Shown here: positions 33,799 through 45,000 of the stretch, piece after piece
Layout: each line of letters begins with the position of its first letter
Position numbering within the stretch: position 1 is the first letter of the stretch
NCBI RefSeq assembly: GCF_003614185.1
Contig: NZ_KZ987724.1
Coordinates: forward strand, 1,418,037 to 1,482,036
Direction of reading: 5' to 3'
Length of the DNA stretch: 64,000 bases
DNA from: Paenibacillus aceti
Lineage (GTDB): Bacteria > Bacillota > Bacilli > Paenibacillales > Paenibacillaceae
The notes under the pieces: model-generated
The model's database searches: none
Seen by the model: the letters and a program-made list of their open reading frames with translations, nothing else
Told to the model about the DNA's origin: nothing
Translations under genes and position numbers: made by a program

Positions 33799-36700
33799 TT
33801 ACGACGTTACGCGGCTTTCGATCAGTTGACGCAGAAGATCCACATATCCGTTGGCTAGCATCTGAATCGCCTCTTTTTTCAGCCGCTGATCATTGAATTT
33901 GAGTGAGATCGATAGCTGATCTTCATCCATCTGATCCTCGATTTCCCAAGCCAGATCATAGATGTCAAGCCATACCGCATCCATGTTCATATTAAGATCT
34001 TGCCTGCGGTAGATCAGAGGAAGTACCTCATCCCTCCCCTTCTGCACATGTACGTCCAGCATGCGTTCCATAAGATAGGCCTGCGTACCGTTCACCCGGC
34101 TCTGATGCACCTGCCGGAACAGCTCCTCAAATCCGCCAATCTTCGTAAAATCAAGCGATATCGGAACGACTCGTTCACCTTCCGCCTGCAGGCAGTGAAT
34201 CACCGCATCAGACTGCTCATTCCATTCACGGAACAGATACAGCGCCATCCCGGTACACACATCGTAAGACTCCACTTGAGTCTCAGCAGCAAGTCCATCT
34301 ATACCCGCTCTAAGCCGGGGTTGAAGATGGAAACGCTTGATGCCCATCCCGTTGCCATTCACCTGATGCTGGAAGAAGGCTGCTGGAAGCTGCTGATAAA
34401 CGTTCCATGCTGCCTGCTCCCCAAGCTGCTGCGCACCTTGCTTCCCGTCAATCCATTGAGCCAGCTTGGCGATGGTCGTATAGGAGAAGAGATCCACGAT
34501 CTGGATGCCCCAGCCGTATTCATTCTCCAGCTTCGCATGCAGCTGCATGAGCAGGATCGAGTTGCCGCCGAGATCAAAGAAATGCTCATGCAGTCCGATC
34601 TGCTCTAGCTTCAGCACTTCCTGCCATACCCGGCGGATGCGGCTCTCCGTCTCACCTGCCTCTTCCTCGGTCCATGAAGCCTCCTGATCGGCAGCAGCCA
34701 GCCTGTCCGTGACCTGCAGCAGCGCTTTGCGATCCAGCTTGCCATTGGGGGTCTTAGGAATCTCAGTGATCCGGTAAAAGAAGGTTGGAATCATATAAGC
34801 AGGCAACACTGCCGATAGCTCATCTCGCAACTCATTGGTTGTTACCTCTACCTCATGATTAAGCTTCACATAAGCGGCGAGGAGCATCATCCCGTGTTCA
34901 TCTTCATGCGCCAGCACAACCGCTTCATCGATCGCCTCCAGAGCAAGCAAGTGATGCTCGATATCCCCCGGCTCCACGCGATAGCCGCGAATCTTCACCT
35001 GCTGGTCATTCCGCCCGACATACAACAGGCTTCCATCAGGTAGCCATAGTCCAACATCGCCGGTGCGATACATGCGCACTTCAGGATCATAGGGATCAGC
35101 GCAAAAATAACGTTCCGTAAGCTCCGGCCGATTCAGATAGCCCCTCGCCACCCCCGCACCTGCGACGCAGATCTCTCCCGGTACGCCTACAGGCAGCGGA
35201 TGTCCGTAAGGATCAAGCACATAGACGCGGTAATTCAAAATGGGCTTGCCGATGGGAATGCTCATTCTGGCAACCGACTCCGGTAGACAGCGGTGATACG
35301 TCGCACATACCGTCGCTTCTGTCGGCCCGTACGTGTTATAGACCTCCGCTCGCTTAAGCAGCTCTGTCATATAATCCGGCTTCAGAACATCGCCGCCGCT
35401 GATGAAAATTCGGACGCTGTCCATTCCAGCTTGCTTGTTCAGCTCGTTCATCAGCAGGGGAGAGCAGGACACGATCGTGATCCGGTGCCGATCGATTAAC
35501 TTAACCAGCTTCGGCATATCGATCACATCGGTCTTGCGAGCAATCACGACCTGTCCGCCCGCGAGCAGCACCGGATACACCTCCTCGACGAATTGGTCGA
35601 AGGAGCAGGAGGCCTGCTGCAGGAAAGTATCTCTGCTGCTTAAGCGGAATTCATGCTGGAACGCTTCAACATAAGCAAGTAGATTGCCATGCTCCACCAC
35701 GACCCCCTTCGGCGTTCCGGTCGAACCCGACGTGTAGAGGATATAAGCGGCATCGCCGTGTTGATTCACAAGTGGAACAGGCTCACCTTCAATTGCGTCC
35801 GGTGCTGGCATCCCCTCCTCCATACAAATGCTAATGCCAGAAAATTCAATCGAATCCGGAAGCTCTGCATCTCTCACGACTAATATGCTTGCTCCGCTGT
35901 CCTGGAGAATCTGGTTAATCCGGCCGGGCGCATATTCATAATCTATCGGCACATAAGCAGCTCCTGATTTCAAAACCGCCAGCATAGCAATCAGGAGCTG
36001 CCCGGAGCGATCCATCCATAGGGCGACAGGCTGCTCTGCCCCAATACCAAGCGCTCGGAGCTGCCGCGCCAGCCGATTGGCTGCGCGGTCGATCTCCTGA
36101 TAGGTGAAGCTCTCTTCACCACAGATCACTGCTATACTGTCCGGTGTTTCCATGACCCGTTTCTCGAATTGAAACGGAATAAGCTCTTGCTGCTCCCTCT
36201 GTCGCTGACTTGCCATAAGTCCAGTAGAAGCTTCCCTGTTAAATGAAGTCAGCAGCTCTTCGATCTCCTCTGCCGTCAACAGTTCAAGCTCATTGATCTT
36301 CAGCTCCGCCTTGCTGTACATTTGCAGGATGATCTGCCTGTAGTGACCCGCTATCCTGGTGATCATCGACCTGGAGAAAGAGTCGGGATCATAGGCAAAC
36401 TCCAGCGCCAGCTCTCCTGTTTCCAGCGGCATTGCGCCGATCGTCAGTCCATAATGGGTGGCTTCCTCCATCTCATACTTCTCAATACGCAAGGCTCCTG
36501 CTCGTCCTATACTTGTATCCAAAGGATAGTTCTCCACCACCATAATGGAGTTGAACAATGGCTCATGAGCATCGGCACCGCTATAAGCGTTGATATCAAT
36601 GAGCGGCGTCAGCTCATAATCTACACGCCGCTGGAGCTGCTCATTGACCGCTCCGACCAGCTGCCGGACCGGCTCCTCCGCTGTCCAGCATATCCGCAGT

Positions 36701-37656
36701 GGGATCGTATTGATGAATAAACCGATCATTTCTTCGATTCCAGACAGCTCTGGTGTTCGGCCTGATACGGTTGTGCCGAATAGTACATCCTCGCTCCCGC
36801 AATAACGGCCAAGCAGCAAGCCCCAAGCTGTATATAGATAAGCAGCCAGCGTAACCTGATGCCGCTGCGTATAGTGAGAGATTGCCTCCACCTCTTGGAG
36901 TGACAGGGTTAGCATATGGAGAGACTTACTCTCTTCCCTCTCGCGCTGGTCCAACCTCTCTGACAGCTCGGTCAGCCGCGTGCGCTCCTGCCATCCTTTT
37001 AACGCCTGCTCCCAATACTGTTTCTGTTTAACTTTGTCCTGACGCTGCAGCAATTGAACATACTGCTTGAACGGAGTTTTGGCATTTGCTCGAACCGTTG
37101 CTGGAATCCCCGCCGCGGTGCCATCAACACCATCAACAATGGCTTGATAAGCCTGCATGAACTCCTTAAGCAGCAGTCCATTGCTCCAGCCATCGAATAA
37201 GATATGATGCCAGGTGATGATCATCTCGCAGCGCTTATCATTAATCAGGCATAGCGTAACTCGCAGCGGCTCGGCTTCAAGATCCAGCTCTTCCCGGCGA
37301 TCCCGTGCTTTAAGTTCCGTAATCATCAGCTCCGCTTGCTCGGTGGAATAGCTGGAATAATCCAATACCTTAACCGGGGTCTCCAGCTCGCGCAGTACGA
37401 TCTGAACCGGCTTCTCCAGCTTCTCCCAACGATAAACGGTTCGCAGCATATCATTCGTACGGGCAACATTCTGCCAGGCTTGCCGCAGGGCATCCACCGA
37501 GTAGTCACCCGACAAGCGAATGGAGAACTGCTGCGTGTAGTACCCCTTATCCTTGTCGCTTCTGTAATGGAACAGCAGGCCCTCCTGCAGGGGAGTCAAT
37601 GCCATGATGTCTTCCACATTCGCCTTATCCAATTTACTTGTACGTCTCTCTCTCAA
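33799..37656 (-). CDS. NRPS module C-A-PCP plus a truncated condensation-like domain; basic residue predicted
   Basis: About 1285 residues. C ~15-450 with HHxxxDG ('WHHILFDGWS'). A ~475-985 ('YILYTSGSTGTPKG', 'NTYGPTEATVCAT', 'TPNGKLDRK'). I read the pocket code as D-Q-E-S-I-G-T-V-C-K, close to codes for lysine (DAESIGSVCK in bacitracin synthetase, from memory); the Glu at the third position favours a cationic side chain. PCP ~995-1065 with Ser in 'LGGNSILLMQL'. The last ~200 residues look like only the C-terminal lobe of a condensation domain, with no HHxxxDG. Start: TTG at 37656, 8 bp from 'gaggag'; the ATG at 37674 overlaps the preceding stop (ATGA) but has no site. Confidence 0.9.
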   Translation of the reverse strand: MRERRTSKLDKANVEDIMALTPLQEGLLFHYRSDKDKGYYTQQFSIRLSGDYSVDALRQAWQNVARTNDMLRTVYRWEKLEKPVQIVLRELETPVKVLDYSSYSTEQAELMITELKARDRREELDLEAEPLRVTLCLINDKRCEMIITWHHILFDGWSNGLLLKEFMQAYQAIVDGVDGTAAGIPATVRANAKTPFKQYVQLLQRQDKVKQKQYWEQALKGWQERTRLTELSERLDQREREESKSLHMLTLSLQEVEAISHYTQRHQVTLAAYLYTAWGLLLGRYCGSEDVLFGTTVSGRTPELSGIEEMIGLFINTIPLRICWTAEEPVRQLVGAVNEQLQRRVDYELTPLIDINAYSGADAHEPLFNSIMVVENYPLDTSIGRAGALRIEKYEMEEATHYGLTIGAMPLETGELALEFAYDPDSFSRSMITRIAGHYRQIILQMYSKAELKINELELLTAEEIEELLTSFNREASTGLMASQRQREQQELIPFQFEKRVMETPDSIAVICGEESFTYQEIDRAANRLARQLRALGIGAEQPVALWMDRSGQLLIAMLAVLKSGAAYVPIDYEYAPGRINQILQDSGASILVVRDAELPDSIEFSGISICMEEGMPAPDAIEGEPVPLVNQHGDAAYILYTSGSTGTPKGVVVEHGNLLAYVEAFQHEFRLSSRDTFLQQASCSFDQFVEEVYPVLLAGGQVVIARKTDVIDMPKLVKLIDRHRITIVSCSPLLMNELNKQAGMDSVRIFISGGDVLKPDYMTELLKRAEVYNTYGPTEATVCATYHRCLPESVARMSIPIGKPILNYRVYVLDPYGHPLPVGVPGEICVAGAGVARGYLNRPELTERYFCADPYDPEVRMYRTGDVGLWLPDGSLLYVGRNDQQVKIRGYRVEPGDIEHHLLALEAIDEAVVLAHEDEHGMMLLAAYVKLNHEVEVTTNELRDELSAVLPAYMIPTFFYRITEIPKTPNGKLDRKALLQVTDRLAAADQEASWTEEEAGETESRIRRVWQEVLKLEQIGLHEHFFDLGGNSILLMQLHAKLENEYGWGIQIVDLFSYTTIAKLAQWIDGKQGAQQLGEQAAWNVYQQLPAAFFQHQVNGNGMGIKRFHLQPRLRAGIDGLAAETQVESYDVCTGMALYLFREWNEQSDAVIHCLQAEGERVVPISLDFTKIGGFEELFRQVHQSRVNGTQAYLMERMLDVHVQKGRDEVLPLIYRRQDLNMNMDAVWLDIYDLAWEIEDQMDEDQLSISLKFNDQRLKKEAIQMLANGYVDLLRQLIESRVTS

Positions 37657-37670
37657 TTCACTGTCTCCTC

Positions 37671-40600
37671 TCATGCGGGAAGTAGACTGTTCACAACCTG
37701 CCCTATCTCCATCTTGATGACCTGATCCGCCATATGGAAATAGCGGTCATCATGGGTGATCGCGATTACGCATTTTCCTCTTTGCTTCAGCTCAGGCAGC
37801 AGATTGTGGTAGAAGAAGGCCCGATATTCCGGGTCCTGATCCGCCGCCCATTCATCGAACAGGCAGATAGGACGATCTTCAAGATAGCTAATAAGTAATG
37901 CAAGCCGTTTGCGCTGCCCTGTCGACAGCTTCGTCGTATTCAGCACACCGTCACGGATCTCCACTTTATCCTGAAGATGGAGCACCTTCAGATAATGCTC
38001 GATCTCAGTTTGCTTGGAGGAATATGAAATGCCGTACAGCTTCTCGAATAAATAAAAATCACTAAATATCGCCGAGAAATGCTGGCTTAGCTCCTGTGTC
38101 GATACAGACTGCCCATTGACGGTAATCCCTCCCTGCACCGGCTCATACAGCCCGGTGATCAGCTTCGCCAAGGTCGACTTGCCGCTACCATTCCCCCCGG
38201 TAATGAAGGTGACCTGTCCTGCGCGGAAGGAGCAGTCGATCGGCCCTACGGCAAAGCTGTCGCCATCATGATTACCGTAGTGGTATTCCACCGATTGCAG
38301 CTTAAGCTCCAGCGGCTCCGCCACTTCAAGAGCAGGCGCGGCTTGCTGCTGTGCCTCCTGAATCGAATCCAGCTCCCGGGACAGCTCGTTGATGCGATTC
38401 CAGCTAATGCGTACGCGGAATATATTCGGAATGGTCCCCAGAATACCATGAACCGGCCCGGTCATATACAGCAGGACGAAGACATAATTACGCAGGGTGC
38501 TTACTTTTAACTCACTGAACAGAATGGGAAATAAGAAGACGACCGCACCGATCACGAACGTAAATAGCAGCTCGCCGATGACGTTCACATTCGCAAATTT
38601 CAGATCACCGCCGATTCGCTTCTCCCGGTAAGAATGGCAGTTATCCTGCATATCCTGCTTGAAGTCGGCCCGTTTATTCCGATTCAGGCTCAGTTCTTTG
38701 AAGCCGCCGGTCAAATCATGAATGAAGCGGAAGAAGACGTTCTGGATATCCCGTGTTTGCTCCCATAGCTGATTCGCCTTCAGGCCTGTAAAGTAATGGA
38801 TACCAGCTGCCGCCACGATAAAGCCAATCGCCATTACCACTCCCAGCGGGCTGATCATGCCCATGTAGACGAAGCAGCTAAGCAGAGTCACGAAGCTGGT
38901 GGCTCCAGTAACCACAATGTTGGAAAAGCCGCTGATCGTCTCTGTATCGTTATTGAGGGAGGCTGGAATTTTGCCGTCTTCGATGCCTTCGATTTTTTGA
39001 TAGGACGTATTCAGAATCTTGCCCAGGAGCTCCATCCGCTTCTCATACACCATGTCGTTGGCAATACGGACGAGTCTTGTGCGCACGAGCTTCTGTCCGA
39101 ACACATAGATCGCAATCCCGAGTATAAAATAGAGCAGCATACCGCTCTGGAACTGATCGAGATCGCGATTCAGTGTCTCATTGACAATGAAAATGATCAG
39201 CGCGTTACCAAAACCGCTTGCCACGCTAAGCAGAGTAATGGCGAAGAAAGAGCGGTCGTCTGACCTCGGAAACAGGGTCGTGAACAGAAAGTACAGACCG
39301 AATAAGAAAATTGTCGCGAACAAGGAAAAAACGGCGTAGATCAATGTGTTAGGCGCCCAGACCTGAACGAAGGACCAGTTCACTCCCCAGAAGAGCGTGT
39401 TCGGAATTTGCGATAGGCAATAAGCGATCCCGGCCATGAATAGAGCGAAAAGCACAAATCCCGTTGCTGTCGTAGCGTGACGGCCTACATAGCGGCGACC
39501 GCCCCGGATCGCTTGCCACACCGCCTTCCCTGTCAGCCAGATGACCAGCAGCAATACGGGGGCCGTCAAGAGCAGCACGACGGAGGAGATCGCATCGATG
39601 CTTCTATACATATCACTCGCTGGCTCCGGAACTTCCTTGCCGACCAGCATATTCATAATGCCTTGGGCTGCCGCTCCCGAATACGGAGAGTTCATGTTGG
39701 TGAGCACCGCCACCCCATAGCCATCCGCTGGACGAAGCACGAAATAGGTGGAGTAGTTCGGGTTGCCTCCGGCGTGAGCCAGCATCCCGGTTCCATCCTG
39801 GTAGACACTCCAGCCAGCCGCGTAAGAGGAGCCATCTCCAGACGGTGCCACAGAGCGGTCTGGTTCATGGGAACGGGCCAGCCATGTCTCGAAGCTGTTA
39901 GCTTCTGGCGCTGTGCCCATCTGAATTTTGAGCCAGGCTGCTACGTCCACCGCATTGGAAATGATATAGCCGGCAGGCGTATTTCCTCTATACATCGGGG
40001 CATCGTAAGCGACTGGCCTTAACACGCTTAGCTTGTAGCCTACAGCCATGTCTTCACGAGCGGCATCCTCGCGGAACATGTACGTCTGCTGCAGATTCAG
40101 CGGCTCCAGCACATGCTGCCCTATGTATTGCTCATAGGACATTCCGGAGACCTGCTGAATGATCAGAGCGAGCACGTCATAGTTAATGGTCGCGTATTCG
40201 TATTTTTCCCCTGGCTCATGCTCGAGCTTCTGTCCGATTTGGGTACGAACCGTTCGCTCCAGCGCCAGATCATCATCAGCGGGCGGAATGTCCGCGATAC
40301 TGTGGAACGGAATCCCGCTCGTATGATGCAGCAAATGCTTCAGACGAATATCCGCAGGCTTCTTCTTATAGGTGGTCTCGAACCAAGGTAGATATTGCGA
40401 TACCGAATCCTCCAGGTTCACAAGTCCTTGATCCTCAAGCTGCAGCAGCGCAAGGGCCGTAAAGGCTTTGCTCGTCGAGCCCAGCTCGAACAAGGTCTCC
40501 GGCGTCACAGGCACATCATGCTTGATATCTGCATAGCCGAAGCCTTTTTGATAGACTGTTTCATTCCCTTGCACGATGACTACGGACATGCCCGGAATTT

Positions 40601-40757
40601 TGGATTTATCCATCATATCTTCGATATAATCATCAATATCGCTAGTTGTGGCTGAACCGATGGCAGATTCCGCTGCGGACAGGCTTCCCTGGGTCGTACT
40701 CATGAGAAGAACAGCGATTATCCCTATCGATAACAACAGCCTTGATAGTTTATTCAT
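37671..40757 (-). CDS. ClbP/ZmaM-like prodrug peptidase fused to an ABC exporter
   Basis: About 1028 residues in one chain. Signal/TM at 8-30. A serine beta-lactamase-fold peptidase follows (~40-385) with SxxK at Ser94-Thr-Ser-Lys97, the Tyr motif 'EYATINY' (Tyr188) and 'HAGGNPNY' as the third box, all facing the outside. Then a three-helix segment, a six-helix exporter domain (~490-790) and an ATPase of the PvdE/SyrD type: Walker A 'GGNGSGKST', signature 'LSTGQRKRL', Walker B 'ICLFDEWAADQDP'. ClbP-class enzymes cut an N-acyl-D-Asn cap; ZmaM and XcnG have such ABC fusions, to my knowledge. Its own cluster has an Asn-epimerase NRPS module, which matches. Starts at ATG 40757, overlapping the previous gene by 8 bp. 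Confidence 0.92.
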   Translation of the reverse strand: MNKLSRLLLSIGIIAVLLMSTTQGSLSAAESAIGSATTSDIDDYIEDMMDKSKIPGMSVVIVQGNETVYQKGFGYADIKHDVPVTPETLFELGSTSKAFTALALLQLEDQGLVNLEDSVSQYLPWFETTYKKKPADIRLKHLLHHTSGIPFHSIADIPPADDDLALERTVRTQIGQKLEHEPGEKYEYATINYDVLALIIQQVSGMSYEQYIGQHVLEPLNLQQTYMFREDAAREDMAVGYKLSVLRPVAYDAPMYRGNTPAGYIISNAVDVAAWLKIQMGTAPEANSFETWLARSHEPDRSVAPSGDGSSYAAGWSVYQDGTGMLAHAGGNPNYSTYFVLRPADGYGVAVLTNMNSPYSGAAAQGIMNMLVGKEVPEPASDMYRSIDAISSVVLLLTAPVLLLVIWLTGKAVWQAIRGGRRYVGRHATTATGFVLFALFMAGIAYCLSQIPNTLFWGVNWSFVQVWAPNTLIYAVFSLFATIFLFGLYFLFTTLFPRSDDRSFFAITLLSVASGFGNALIIFIVNETLNRDLDQFQSGMLLYFILGIAIYVFGQKLVRTRLVRIANDMVYEKRMELLGKILNTSYQKIEGIEDGKIPASLNNDTETISGFSNIVVTGATSFVTLLSCFVYMGMISPLGVVMAIGFIVAAAGIHYFTGLKANQLWEQTRDIQNVFFRFIHDLTGGFKELSLNRNKRADFKQDMQDNCHSYREKRIGGDLKFANVNVIGELLFTFVIGAVVFLFPILFSELKVSTLRNYVFVLLYMTGPVHGILGTIPNIFRVRISWNRINELSRELDSIQEAQQQAAPALEVAEPLELKLQSVEYHYGNHDGDSFAVGPIDCSFRAGQVTFITGGNGSGKSTLAKLITGLYEPVQGGITVNGQSVSTQELSQHFSAIFSDFYLFEKLYGISYSSKQTEIEHYLKVLHLQDKVEIRDGVLNTTKLSTGQRKRLALLISYLEDRPICLFDEWAADQDPEYRAFFYHNLLPELKQRGKCVIAITHDDRYFHMADQVIKMEIGQVVNSLLPA

Positions 40758-42003
40758 GGCACACCTTCTGCTTCGCATATTGTATGATTCGATCTACTGC
40801 ATACTCCAAGCCGCCTGCTGACTTGAAGGATCGCTTGATCCACTGGCATTGCTCGTGATAAAACGGATTTTCCAGCACTTGATCCACTGTCTCTCGCAAT
40901 TGCTCATTACTTGGATGAGAATGAGGCAAATAAATCCCCGCGCCCGCACGCTCCACCATCAAAGCACCCATGAATTCATCGAACACCTGCGGCAGAACAA
41001 TCATAGGCACAGCGTTGCATAATGATTCATAGATGCTGTTCGCGCCGCCGTGGGTGATAAAAGCATCCGCCCGGCTTAAAATCTCCAATTGCGGTACATA
41101 TGGCCGAACGATGAAATTGCCGGGGACTGGCCCTATAGAGGACAGATCTGTCTGAACACCCAGCGACATAACGACCTGATACTCCGAGTCGCCTAAGGTG
41201 TCGAAGCAGGTTTGATAGAGCTCTGACAGATTATGAAGAATCGTGCCAAAAGCCACGTAAATCAGAGGTCTGCCGTCCAGCTGCTCGAATGGGAAGTCCA
41301 CCGGCTCCTCCCGGGGATAGAGCTCATATCCGCAGAATAGATGCGAATCATCAAATACCTCTTCATAGATTTGAAACTCCCGGGAGCTAAACACTAAATT
41401 AAGCGGCTCCTTGCTGCAAAAAATATCATTGATCACATTTAGCCCAGGCCTGCCGTATTTGAGCCCGATCACCCGTGAGAGCTTATCCATCAGCTTCTGG
41501 TACACATCATGCTGCTCCTTATGCTTCAGATAGAGCGGATCCTCGGAAGCCAGCAGCACATATTCCATGAAGAATGCCGGGTCCCTATAGGCCATCTCAT
41601 CGATAAAGGGAAAGTTGGCGAACACCGATATTCCTGGTATTCGCAGCCCAGAGGCAAGCTCTTTACCCCATAAGCAGAAGCTGTCATGGATAATATAGTC
41701 GGGCTGTAATTCGCGAATCTCTTCACGCAGGGCTTCTACGATGATCCGGCACTTGTCCATGATAAAGTCCGCAAATACTAGAAGAGTCTCGATCCCTGTC
41801 CCATGATGCCTGCCGAAGCTGAGCAGGCCTTGATAGCTACGGAAGGCAGCCCCGGTCTGTTCAATCTTGTCGCGGAAGGGATCGCTGCAATAATAGATAA
41901 CCTCTTCACCTCTTGCGACCAGCTTGTGGATCAATCCGAGCGTTGGATTCACATGCCCGTGCAGATCAACCCCGAAGAACACCACTCTGGATATATCGAA
42001 CAA
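40750..42003 (-). CDS. MGT-type (GT1) UDP-glycosyltransferase
   Basis: About 417 residues, GT-B fold. N-terminal half: 'FFGVDLHGHVNPTLGLI' (acceptor-side His in 'HGHVNP'). C-terminal donor-binding signature: 'YVPQLEILSRADAFITHGGANSIYE' region ending 'PQVFDE'. This class includes macrolide glycosyltransferases that inactivate an antibiotic inside its producer. The gene sits between the Asn NRPS module and the peptidase/exporter gene, so a second layer of self-protection or a structural sugar are both possible. The start is uncertain: 'aaaggagg' abuts a TTG at 42003, and a GTG at 41985 is the next in-frame candidate. Confidence 0.85.
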   Translation of the reverse strand: MFDISRVVFFGVDLHGHVNPTLGLIHKLVARGEEVIYYCSDPFRDKIEQTGAAFRSYQGLLSFGRHHGTGIETLLVFADFIMDKCRIIVEALREEIRELQPDYIIHDSFCLWGKELASGLRIPGISVFANFPFIDEMAYRDPAFFMEYVLLASEDPLYLKHKEQHDVYQKLMDKLSRVIGLKYGRPGLNVINDIFCSKEPLNLVFSSREFQIYEEVFDDSHLFCGYELYPREEPVDFPFEQLDGRPLIYVAFGTILHNLSELYQTCFDTLGDSEYQVVMSLGVQTDLSSIGPVPGNFIVRPYVPQLEILSRADAFITHGGANSIYESLCNAVPMIVLPQVFDEFMGALMVERAGAGIYLPHSHPSNEQLRETVDQVLENPFYHEQCQWIKRSFKSAGGLEYAVDRIIQYAKQKVCHE

Positions 42004-42033
42004 CCTCCTTTTAGGTTAGAAATCAGGAAAGTT

Positions 42034-45000
42034 CTAGAAGAACAAACTATCGAGCTCCTCCTGCGACAGATTGGCTGTCTCAAAGTCCGAAGGCGTATAT
42101 TCCCGTACTTGACTGCCCGCGCAATGATTCAAGATACATGTCAGGGCTTCTCTGTAGGCAGCCATCAATTTAGCCATCGTCTCGTCAGCGAGACGGTTAC
42201 GGCTGTAGGTCATGCTGAGCCGCAGCGATCGGTTGACGATCATCGCTTGTACGTCGATCAAGCAGGTCAGCTCATTCTGGCTGCTCGTATCTCGGCCGCT
42301 GCTCTCCTCGGCTAATCCGAACCAAGGGTTATTCCAAACTGTGTCGAAATCGCCCAAGTAATTGAAGCGAATTAACCGGCCAGGATCATAATCGGCGGAT
42401 AATTTCCCCTGCGAATGCAGGATGCCGAATCCGATGCCTTGCGCGGGGACTGAGCGGAGCTGTTCTTTTACCTCTTTGATTAGGGAAGCCAGCGCGGTGG
42501 CATCCGCTCCGTGGACAGATCGTGTAAATTTGACAGGGTACATACATGTAAACCAGCCTATCGTACGGGAAAGGTCGATCCCCTCAAGCGGCTCGCGTCC
42601 ATGAGATTCCAGCTCGATCCCCGTCTCCTCCAACTGGTAGATATCACATACCGCATGAACTAGGGCTGCCATGAGCAAATCTAATGGCTTCGTACCATAA
42701 GCCTGATGAGACTCGTAGAGCAGACGGCTTGTCTCCTCTACTGTCAACCTATGCTCCACCGTATGGGAGCTACTGACCCAGGCTTCACCCTCGCTATGAT
42801 CGATGGGAATCGGACGTATGGCAGCCACGGTATCCTGCCAATACTGCTCTTCCTGCCCGGTCATGGAATATCTCGACAATACGTCAGACCATATCTGCAG
42901 CGAGGCTGTCTTGAAAGGCAGCACATACTCCTCCCCACGTGCATGACTGCTCAGCGATTCCGCCAGATCCTCCAGGAGGATACGCCATGATACACCGTCC
43001 ATGACGAGATGATGGGCCGTAATTAGAAGTCTCTTGCCATGACGTCCGAGATCCATTAGACAGCAGCCGATCAAGAGCGTGTCGCGAAGGTGGAACTGGG
43101 ACTTGAAGGATTCGCTGATTTCAGTGATGCGCAGCTGTTGGGCGGGATCATCGAGCTCCTCGAGTGAAATCTCCTGGAACAGGATCATCCGGTCGGCAAG
43201 GTTGTAATACATAAGCTCCCGGGTATCCAGATTGACTTGCAACCGTAATCCATCATGATGCCAGACCAGACGCAGCAGAACCGTTCTAATGAGGTCGGCG
43301 GCAACATCCCTCTTCAGCTCCAGCAACACAGATTGCTGATAATAATCCGGCTGCGCAAACTGCTGATCCAAAAACCAGGCCATTATCGGCCAAGCTGCAA
43401 CCTCCCCTTCACAACGTTCCTGCGGATAGATATATTTAGCTGCCAAAGGCTCCAGCCTTAACGCCATCTGTTCAATAACCGGATGCTCCAATATGTCTCT
43501 AACCTTAAGTGAGTAGCCCAAGCGATTCATTCTTGAAGAGACCTGAATCGCTTTAATCGAATCTCCGCCCAGATCATAGAAATGATCGTAAATACCTACA
43601 TATTCAAGCTGCAGGACCCCGCTAATAACCTCAATCAAGTCCGTTTCTTCACGACTTCGTGCTGACGCATACTCGTTTTCCTGTGCTAAAGTGAAATCCG
43701 GCTCTGGGAGAAGCCCCCGATTCACTTTGCCGTTAATCGTAAGCGGAATTTCCTTCAATTCGACGAACGCTGCAGGCATCATATATGCCGGAAGGGTCCG
43801 TGATAAATGCTGCTTAAGCTCGCTTATTTCAATGGGAGATTGCTTGACCACATATGCGCATAAATATTTTCCAAGTCTCTCATTCTCTCGATCTATGACG
43901 ACTGCGTCAGAGATTGCTTCATGCTGAAGAATCGCCTGCTCGATCTCTCCCATCTCGATGCGATAGCCTCGTATCTTCACTTGATGGTCTATCCGGCCGA
44001 TATATTCCAGCTTGCCATCCGCCAGCCGTCTCACCAGATCCCCTGTACGATACATGCGAGTGCCAGGCACGAACGGATTCTGGAGGAACCTCTCCTTAGT
44101 CAGCTCTGCACGATGCAGATACCCTCTGGCGACTCCATCACCTGCGATATAAAGCTCCCCAATCGCTCCCGATCTTATGGGATTCTGATCCGGATCGAGA
44201 ATATAGAGCATGACATTATCCGCTGGAACACCGATCGGTACAGAGACACGCTTGTCCTCGTGCGGATGGAATGGATGAATCATACAGCCCACGACCGTCT
44301 CGGTCGGGCCATATTCATTGTAGATTTCGATTGCGCCACCAAAGGATGCGGTAATCTCCTCGGCCAGACTCGTCTTCAGATCCTCGCCGCCAACGATAAA
44401 GCGTTCTACGGATGATCCTGTATTGTCCCGTTCTTTTAATAGAGCAAGATGCGCCGGAGTCAGCTTAATGATCGTTGAAGCATTGTCACGCATAATGCGG
44501 TACAGAATAAATTCATCCCCATGGTCCCGATAGACGATAATGCGTCCGCCGCTGATGAGCGGTGTAAATATAGAAGTAACGGTCAGATCAAAAGCGAGGG
44601 AGGAGTACAAGGGAAAAGTCGGCACGGAATCGCGGACGTATACCTTTTTGGCCCACCAGATATAATTCATCAGTCCTCTATGTTCAATCATCGCTCCCTT
44701 GGGTCGGCCAGTGGAGCCAGAGGTATATATGATATAAGCCAGATCCTCAGGTTCATGAACCTGACTCATGTTGGACGGATCAAGTCCATCCCAGGCAATT
44801 TCTGAATAAGCTATGATCTCACCGGAATAATCCGCCAGCCGCGCATCCGCTAAATTAGTGATGACGAGCCCGGCGCCCGAGTCCGCCAGCATATAGTGAA
44901 TTCGCTCTTGAGGATAAGCCGGATCGATGGGCAGATAAGCGCCCCCTGCCTTCATCACACCGAGGATCGCGACGACCGCCTCGATCGAATGCTGCATCCA

